Positions 53,909-58,801 of a DNA stretch of 58,801 bases are shown here, piece after piece. Within the stretch, counting starts at the first letter, position 1. Every line of letters starts with the position of its first letter. The translations under genes were made by a program, and so were the position numbers. The DNA comes from Streptomyces griseicoloratus (GTDB lineage: Bacteria; Actinomycetota; Actinomycetes; Streptomycetales; Streptomycetaceae): contig NZ_JACVQF010000177.1 of NCBI RefSeq assembly GCF_014534645.1, positions 1 through 58,801 on the forward strand, read 5' to 3'. The notes under the pieces are model-generated. The model did not search any database. It worked only from the letters and a program-made list of their open reading frames with translations, and was not told where the DNA came from.

Positions 53909-54448
53909 TCAGTTCGGCAGCCTCGCTGCATAGATCCAGTCGAGGCCGTCGTAACCGGTTTCGTCGAGGTGCTCTGCTCGGGTCAGACCAGCACGCGCTG
54001 CCACGCGTTGCGAGGCGATGTTGGCCGGCCGGACGCGGGCGATCAGTGGGAGGTCGGGAACGTGGCGGGATGCCCATGTAGTGACCGTCGCTGCGGCCTC
54101 GCTCGCGAAGCCCTGGCCCCAGGCCGAAGTGGCGAAGCGGTAGAAGAGGTTGAGGACTTTCATCCCGTGCAGTTCCATGGGCTTGATCCCGCAGAATCCC
54201 AGTTGCAGGGCGGAGCCGTGGCGTCGGACGACCCAGTACCCGTATCCGCACCGCTGCCACTGGTCGTTCCAGCGGCGATACAGTTCCCCGGCCTCATCGA
54301 GCCGGGTGAGCGCGTCGGAGGGGTTGTGCAGACAGGTTTCGGGGTCACGGTGGATCGCGAAGATCGCGTCGATGTCGGCTTCGGTCGGACGCCGCAACGA
54401 CAGCCGGGCGGTCTGCAGTTGTCCGCCTTCCGGGTTCAGGTCACTCAT
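53909..54448 (-). CDS. GNAT-family acetyltransferase (RimJ/RimL type)
   Basis: The 179-residue protein starts MSDLNPEGGQLQTARLSLRR and has the GNAT layout: LRRPTEADIDAIFAIHRDPE, WVVRRHGSALQLGFCGIKP, the acetyl-CoA loop FATSAWGQGFASEAAATV and NIASQRVAARAGL. RimJ/L-type enzymes acetylate protein N-termini, antibiotics or small amines; the substrate is unknown. It lies between the inverted repeats of an IS630-like element and in the same direction as the transposase remnant 20 bases upstream, so it is a likely passenger gene. Confidence 0.9.
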   Translation of the reverse strand: MSDLNPEGGQLQTARLSLRRPTEADIDAIFAIHRDPETCLHNPSDALTRLDEAGELYRRWNDQWQRCGYGYWVVRRHGSALQLGFCGIKPMELHGMKVLNLFYRFATSAWGQGFASEAAATVTTWASRHVPDLPLIARVRPANIASQRVAARAGLTRAEHLDETGYDGLDWIYAARLPN

Positions 54449-54468
54449 ATGGAGATCGTAGAGGCGGG

Positions 54469-54798
54469 TCAGGTGGCCCTGGCCGGGTAGTCGGTCCAGG
54501 CGCGGACCGGTGAGTCCGGCGCGAGGTTCGTCTTCGGCTTGGCTCGGACGTTACGCCAGCGGACGTAGGAGGCGATGGCGGCGTTCTGCCCGTCGTGGCT
54601 GCCGTGGGCGGTGCCGTTGAGGGCGAAGCAGCGCAGGGCCGCGAACTTCGATTCGATCCAGAGCATCAGCACCACGATCGCCTGGCGGAGGCTGGCCGGG
54701 TCCTTCGCACTCCGGCTGATCCGCTGCAGCTTCCGGCCCTCGTCCATTGTGAACGGCCGGACGAGCACACTCGGTCGACGTCCCACGACCACCTCCAA
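54469..54798 (-). pseudogene. IS630-family transposase with large internal deletion
   Basis: Residues 1-46 (VGRRPSVLVRPFTMDEGRKL then SLRQAIVVLML) match the N-terminal HTH of IS630 transposases. From residue 47 the sequence jumps in frame to the C-terminal end: WIESKFAALRCFALNGTAHG then AAIASYVRWRNVRAKPK. The DDE catalytic core of some 230 residues is absent. It would need a transposase in trans to move. Confidence 0.75.
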
Positions 54799-54874
54799 GA
54801 TCAGGTATTGGAGACAGTCTGCTGGTCGATGAGCAGGAGGTCGATTACCCGGCCGACGATCCGTGACGAGCCCC

Positions 54875-55319
54875 TAGTGCCCCGGCTCGTCCGGCACGGA
54901 GCGCGGAGGCCCCGCCGACGCGCAACCCCATACAGGACCGCCCCGATCCCCCGGCCGCACACCGCACCCGCCCCGCCCGCCCATCACCTTCCCTCCCTTC
55001 TTCTCCTTCTGTTTCTTGAGCGAGCGCGGGGGTGTGCAGAGGGGGATGTCGGGCTGCCGACCACGCTCTGACAGGCGTGGTGAGCTGCGGATACGCCGTC
55101 AGCTGCCGTGTGGCCGCGGGCAGTTGCCGCTGGGGTTGTCGGCGGTGTCTGTGGAGGGGTTGCGGGCCTGGTCGGGGGCGGTGTTGTCGCATCGCGTTCC
55201 CTGGTCCGGCCTTCACGGTCGGCGGACCGGTCGGGGCCGGCTGCTGCTGTGGGCGGTACAGGCGGTGCCACAAGGGGTTCGGCGCTGCATGGACCGAGAC
55301 AGCGGCGGAGGAGCGGCGA
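54875..55319. other. No clear gene
   Basis: Several overlapping Arg/Gly/Cys-rich frames exist on both strands but none is convincing. A GGCGGAGGAGCGGCG ribosome-like sequence precedes ATG 55320 of the next gene. Confidence 0.4.
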
Positions 55320-56285
55320 TGCTGAAGGTGGATGCGGGTGGCGGGGACCGGTTGGCGGTGCGGTGCTGGCTCAGTACCGGATGGCCACCACCGAGCAACT
55401 GCACCTGCTGCTCACGCCCGGGGTGCGGATCGAGCAGACCCGGCGGCGGCTGGTCAAGCTGCGGAGCGAGGGGCTGATCGACCGCGTCACGCTGCCGCAG
55501 GCCGGCCGCACCCGGGCCTGGTTCTCACCCAGTACGGAGCCCAGGTCGCCGCGGAATGGCCCGAGCTGCGGGACTGGCAGCCGTCGAGGACGGTGGCCGA
55601 CCGCACCGCCGCACGGCTGCGGGTCGAGCATGCCCTGACGGTGACGGAGACCGGGCTGGCCTTCGTGCAGGACGCCCGGCGCCGCGGGGACGTGTGCCGA
55701 CCGCTGGACTGGATCCCGGAGGTCTACCACTCCGTCGGGGGCGGTGAGGCCGTCATTCCCGATGCTCTGCTACATTACCGGTGCACCGACGAGGGCGTGA
55801 TGTTGCGGGCGGTTGTGGAAGTCGACCGGGCCACCATGGGCCCCGAGCGCCTGGCTGCGAAGATCCATGCCTATGCCCGGCTGCACCAGTACGTGCCCGC
55901 ACCCCCGCCCGGTGTGCGGCACCGGCCGGCCGGGCAGGAACCGGCGAGGGAGGACTGGCGGCGCCGGTATCCCGTGTTCCCGCGGCGGCTGTTCGTCCTG
56001 GACGGCACCGGCCCCGCTGGCATCCACACCCGCCTGCAGGCCCTGAACGCCGCCACCCGGCAGCCGGAACTCGCCGCGCTCCTGCGCGACGTTCCCGTCC
56101 TGGCCGAACCCATGACCGATCTCCTGTGGCACGGCCCAGCCGCACCCGACTGGTACCCCGTCACCGACCCCGACCAGCGCGTCGGCTGGATGCACATACG
56201 GCAGGCGAGTCCGGACCCGACCACGGGCACCGAACCCGGGGCCGCAGGCCCGACCACGCCAGGTCACAGCCCTGACTGGGGTTAG
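55320..56285 (+). pseudogene. Replication-relaxation family protein, frameshifted
   Basis: ATG 55320 (MLKVDAGGGDRLAV) changes frame near 55362 to LAQYRMATTEQLHLLL and QTRRRLVKLRSEGLIDRVTL, a winged helix. It changes again near 55517 to LTQYGAQVAAEWPELRDW, RLRVEHALTVTETGLAFVQD and ALLHYRCTDEGVMLRAVVEV, the core of the replication-relaxation (Replic_Relax) family found on actinomycete plasmids. A missing C in TTCTCACC explains the second shift. A second copy of ~200 bases begins at 58601. It overlaps the convergent gene's end by four bases. Confidence 0.75.
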
Positions 56286-56828
56286 TTGACGACCTGAACC
56301 TCACCGACTCGGACACCGACGGTGCTGCTGCGGATCTCGGTGAACTCCCAGAGTCCTCACCCCTGCCGGTGGCTCCCAGTCAACCGTCCACGTAGACGTA
56401 GCAGTCAGCGAGAACCGCTCGCCGGGCTGACCGCTGCTCGTAGTGGCGTAGCGGTGTCCGCAGTCCGGGGAGTCGACCATGCCCTCACTGCCCCGGTAGG
56501 GGGTGCCAGGGCCGGCACAGGTGATGATCGTGCCGTCGCCCATGATCCAGCGGATCGAAGTGACCGTGCGGTGGCGGTCACCGTTGACCGCGCCCACGGA
56601 CGCCGTCGCGGTGGCCGGACCGTACGTCGTCTCGCCCTGGCGGACCCACAGCCACATCGGCACCCCGACCGTGTATCGCCCCTCCGGAGGTGGAGAGGCG
56701 ATGTCCGGGCCGGTGAGCTTCATCGAGTCGACCGCACGCTGGGCGAGGACCTCTGTGTCGATCGCGGGCACGGCCGGGTCGGCGCCGTCGGGGATCGGTT
56801 GCATCGGAAACCAACTACCTGTACTCAA
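56282..56828 (-). pseudogene. Secreted plasmid-type protein with PKD-like domain, truncated
   Basis: The frame contains ALAQRAVDSMKLTGPDIASP preceded by IDTEVL, then PMWLWVRQGETTYGP, MGDGTIITCAGPGTPY and CGHRYATTSSGQ, ending WTVDWEPP. This matches a secreted actinobacterial protein family usually encoded in conjugative elements, with paired Cys. The signal peptide is missing. Near 56380 the frame shifts; the expected ending WEFTEIRSSTVGVRVGEVQV then VN lies in another frame to 56282. Confidence 0.6.
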
Positions 56829-56841
56829 TCGTCTCTCAGGT

Positions 56842-57813
56842 ATGTCTCAGCCCAGTCCCGGGCCGTCCCTGGCCTCACGTAGCTGGCCGCGCTGCGGCGA
56901 GGACGCCAGTCCGGAAAACCCAATCGGCTGCCCCGGCATCCACGTCCCCGGTCACACCAGATGCCTCGCCTACCTTGGCGACCCCGAGCGCGACGCCTAC
57001 CTTGCGGGCCTGACGCCCGGCTCCGACATCGACCACCGCGGCACCCCATTCACCGGCACCCTCCTCGGCGCCTTGCTCACCCGCCTCCGTGACCCCGCAA
57101 CCGGCCACCCACATCTGGGCGACGCCAGGTTCACGTCGGCGACCTTCAACGGCGACGCCGGGTTCGAGTCAGCGGTCTTCGAGAACGGCGCCAGGTTCGA
57201 GTCGGCGACCTTCAAGGGTGACGCCAGGTTCGAGTCGGCAACGTTCGAGAGCGACGCCAGGTTCGAGTCGGCGACGTTCGATAGAGCTGTCAGTGTGGGG
57301 CCGTCGGTATGTGCTGGGCGCGTCCGGCTGTCTGGGGCGGTTTTTGGCGGCCCGGTGACCCTCTTGTTTGCCACGCGTCGCCTGGAGTGCCGTCGAACCC
57401 GCTGGTCGTCGACGGCTGAGGTACGTCTGCGCTACGCCACGGTGGATTTCGCTCATGCAGTGTTCGAGTACCCGCTCACGATCGCCGCGGAACCGGATCC
57501 GTTCATGGTCGCCAATGGCCGACAGGTGGCCGAGGATCTTGTTGCCAGTGCGCCTGGCCCGGAGGTGAGGCTGGCTTCGTTACGCGGCGTGGATGCGGCT
57601 CACCTCGTCCTGTCCGACGTCGACCTGTTGGAATGCCTGTTCGTCGGCACGGTGCACTTGGACCAACTGCGGCTGGAGGGCGTTTGCACCTTCGACACGG
57701 TCCCGCCCATCGTGCACTGGCGGTCCTGCAGCACCTTCACCAGGGCGTTCTCCTCCCAGCCGTCCCCGTCCTCGAGGGGTGGCCCTGAGCCGCATCTCGG
57801 TACCAGTGGATGA
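56842..57813 (+). CDS. Pentapeptide-repeat-type protein, probably C-truncated
   Basis: ATG 56842 (MSQPSPGPSLASRSWPRCGE) opens a 323-residue frame. The N-terminal part has paired Cys (CPGIHVPGHTRCLAYL), a likely small zinc site. Five 11-residue repeats follow (GDARFESATF type), then a beta-rich region with ATRRLECRRTRWSS and LRYATVDFAHAVFEYPLTI. Related Streptomyces proteins are longer; here the end after TVPPIVHW becomes Ser/Pro-rich and may be out of frame. Function is unknown; such beta-helices often mediate protein contacts. Confidence 0.65.
   Translation: MSQPSPGPSLASRSWPRCGEDASPENPIGCPGIHVPGHTRCLAYLGDPERDAYLAGLTPGSDIDHRGTPFTGTLLGALLTRLRDPATGHPHLGDARFTSATFNGDAGFESAVFENGARFESATFKGDARFESATFESDARFESATFDRAVSVGPSVCAGRVRLSGAVFGGPVTLLFATRRLECRRTRWSSTAEVRLRYATVDFAHAVFEYPLTIAAEPDPFMVANGRQVAEDLVASAPGPEVRLASLRGVDAAHLVLSDVDLLECLFVGTVHLDQLRLEGVCTFDTVPPIVHWRSCSTFTRAFSSQPSPSSRGGPEPHLGTSG
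57121..57285 (+). repeat. Five tandem 33-bp units (11-residue beta-helix repeats)
   Basis: The unit gacgccaggttcgagtcggc plus 13 bases repeats five times with few changes, encoding A-R-F-E-S-A-T-F-x-x-D. Near-identity at the DNA level indicates recent tandem duplication. Confidence 0.8.
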
Positions 57814-57923
57814 ACGCGCGGGCGGCTGGACGGTGGGCGTCACAGGCCGACAGAGTTCCATTCCTTTTCAGCATCAGCGCTGAAGCATGTGTGCGCCGGA
57901 GCCGTCCCTGGCAGGATCACGCC

Positions 57924-58481
57924 ATGTTGGACACCGCGTTACTCGTTTCCGCACTCACCGGCGCCACCGCCATTCTTGCCAGCTGGGTGGGCAGTAAGGG
58001 AAGCACACGAGCAGCTCAGATCCAGGCTCAGACGAGTCGAGCAGCGCAGGAAGCGGAGAGCATGCGGGTATCGCGGCGGGCCGCATACGTCGAAGTCGTC
58101 CACAGAGCCCACGTCGTAGGCGAACGATTCATTGACGTGCTCCCGGCCGTGAGCTTGAGCGATCCTGCGGCTCGGGCCTCGGCCCTGCGGGAGGTGCTGC
58201 AGCGGCATGCCCAGCTACACGCGGAGATGATGCGAGCCGTTCACACAGCACACATAGAAGGCCCGGACGACGTGGTGCAAGCCGCTGACCGACTGGCGAC
58301 AGCGTCCACACAGGTCTACCTCGCCGTCCATGCCATGGCCGAGGATGCGGCAGTGCACAGCCCTCACTTCGACGAGGGCTATTTCAAGTTCTGGGAGGCA
58401 CTGAGCGACTTCACGTCATTAGCCAGAAGGAGCATTCACCACACCCAGTCAGTGCAGCAGCAACCACCTCAAGACTCCTGA
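57924..58481 (+). CDS. Hypothetical membrane-anchored protein, 185 aa
   Basis: ATG 57924 follows GGCAGGA. Residues 1-22 (MLDTALLVSALTGATAILAS) form one membrane helix, followed by an Ala/Gln/Arg-rich coiled coil (AAQIQAQTSRAAQEAESM) and a helical cytoplasmic domain with many His. No family is recognised. Proteins of this outline (one helix, then a long helical bundle) are common in actinomycetes. Its coding bias is good and it is intact. Confidence 0.7.
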   Translation: MLDTALLVSALTGATAILASWVGSKGSTRAAQIQAQTSRAAQEAESMRVSRRAAYVEVVHRAHVVGERFIDVLPAVSLSDPAARASALREVLQRHAQLHAEMMRAVHTAHIEGPDDVVQAADRLATASTQVYLAVHAMAEDAAVHSPHFDEGYFKFWEALSDFTSLARRSIHHTQSVQQQPPQDS

Positions 58482-58600
58482 TTCAAGAACACCGCTTGCC
58501 ATCAGGAGTTCTTCCAGGTGAGCCGCTGACCGCCAGGCTGAAGTTCGTGGATGCCGTCGTAGGTCAGGGGGATCCGTCCGAGGCCGAATGGAGCCGTTCG

Positions 58601-58801
58601 CAGACCCGGCAGCGGCTGGTCAAACTGCGCGGCGAGGGGCTGATCGACCGCGTCACGCTGCCGCAGGCCGGCCGCACCCGGCCTGGTTCCTCACCCAGTA
58701 CGGATCCCAGATCGCCGCGGAATGGCCCGAGCTGCGCCACTGGCAGCCGTCGAGGACGGTGGCCGACCGCACCGCCGCACGGCTGCGGGTCGAGCATGCC
58801 C
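58601..58801 (+). pseudogene. Second, partial copy of the replication-relaxation gene
   Basis: The sequence repeats 55435-55635 with about 95% identity, at a constant offset of 3166 bases. It begins mid-gene (QTRQRLVKLRGEGLIDRVTL) and runs off the window. One G is missing from CCCGGG, shifting the frame a few bases before the site where copy 1 lacks a C. Confidence 0.75.

Larger units (their letters stand above)
53838..54874. mobile_element. IS630-like element with deleted transposase and GNAT gene
   Basis: Left end GGGGCTCATCTCAGAACG (53838-53855) matches the complement of the right end (GGGGCTCGTCACGGATCG, 54857-54874) at 14 of 18 bases. Both ends abut TA within CTAG, the duplication expected for IS630/Tc1 elements. 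Inside are an acetyltransferase gene and a transposase gene reduced to its two ends. The length (1037 bp) is close to a normal IS630 element. Confidence 0.6.

Noticed and set aside
1-58801. A biosynthetic gene cluster or telomere end
   Set aside because: No PKS, NRPS, terpene or precursor genes are present, and neither edge shows a terminal palindrome series characteristic of Streptomyces telomeres.

Overview
The window is very GC-rich, with strong third-position GC bias and GTG/ATG starts. It carries gene families typical of Streptomyces accessory DNA: helicases with helicase-associated (HA) repeats, LuxR-type LAL regulators, NACHT and NB-ARC STAND NTPases, DUF6191, DUF4238 and replication-relaxation proteins. 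It reads as a Streptomyces chromosome arm or large plasmid. There is no rRNA, tRNA or housekeeping block, and broken genes, IS fragments and repeated gene scraps are dense. These assignments come from reading the translated sequence; no database search was run.

Layout. (1) 0-7.5 kb is a decayed defence-like island: a DEAH helicase with HA repeats, one CRISPR-repeat-like unit beside the 3' end of a type I-E cas6e, a PD-(D/E)XK-type nuclease whose 5' end is fused to that remnant, an Mrr-like endonuclease broken by one frameshift, and a small lipoprotein. (2) 7.8-11 kb holds a plasmid-type HTH protein and an IS5-family element whose inverted repeats also enclose an unrelated small gene. (3) 11.3-21 kb holds two NLR-like STAND ATPases (HTH-NB-ARC-TPR and NACHT-LRR) separated by pseudogenes and an IS110 remnant. 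The first has an operator-like repeat array and a divergent 44-residue gene. (4) 21-29 kb contains an IS5-type transposase, peptidase E, a ligase-like protein lacking the catalytic lysine, DUF6191, a GntR-MFS pair, integrase remains and a ligase/phosphoribosyltransferase chimera. (5) 29-34.3 kb has a copper-chaperone/NTF2/TetR module, DUF4238, and scraps of helicase, ligase and a repeated small protein family. (6) 34.3-45.4 kb is the best preserved part: LAL regulator, FUSC exporter, decayed histidine kinase, and a metallo-beta-lactamase-fold hydrolase/carboxylesterase/RidA operon closed by a strong hairpin. (7) 45.5-51 kb contains a TetR-SDR chimera, a dead IS inserted at the ligase motif I lysine codon, antiporter debris, and a secreted serine protease facing a mini-gene that resembles its pro-segment. 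(8) 51.7-58.8 kb has an MFS transporter, an IS630-like element in which the transposase is internally deleted and a GNAT acetyltransferase lies inside the repeats, plasmid replication-relaxation genes, a pentapeptide-type protein and a membrane protein.

Three themes stand out. Two IS-like elements appear to enclose passenger genes. ATP-dependent DNA ligase sequence occurs four times, always broken or altered, and two copies share the same unusual N-terminus with Lys to Glu at the adenylation site. NLR-like ATPases and nuclease/CRISPR remains suggest successive defence loci. The many single-base frameshifts, several in short homopolymers, could be real decay or indel error in the source sequence.
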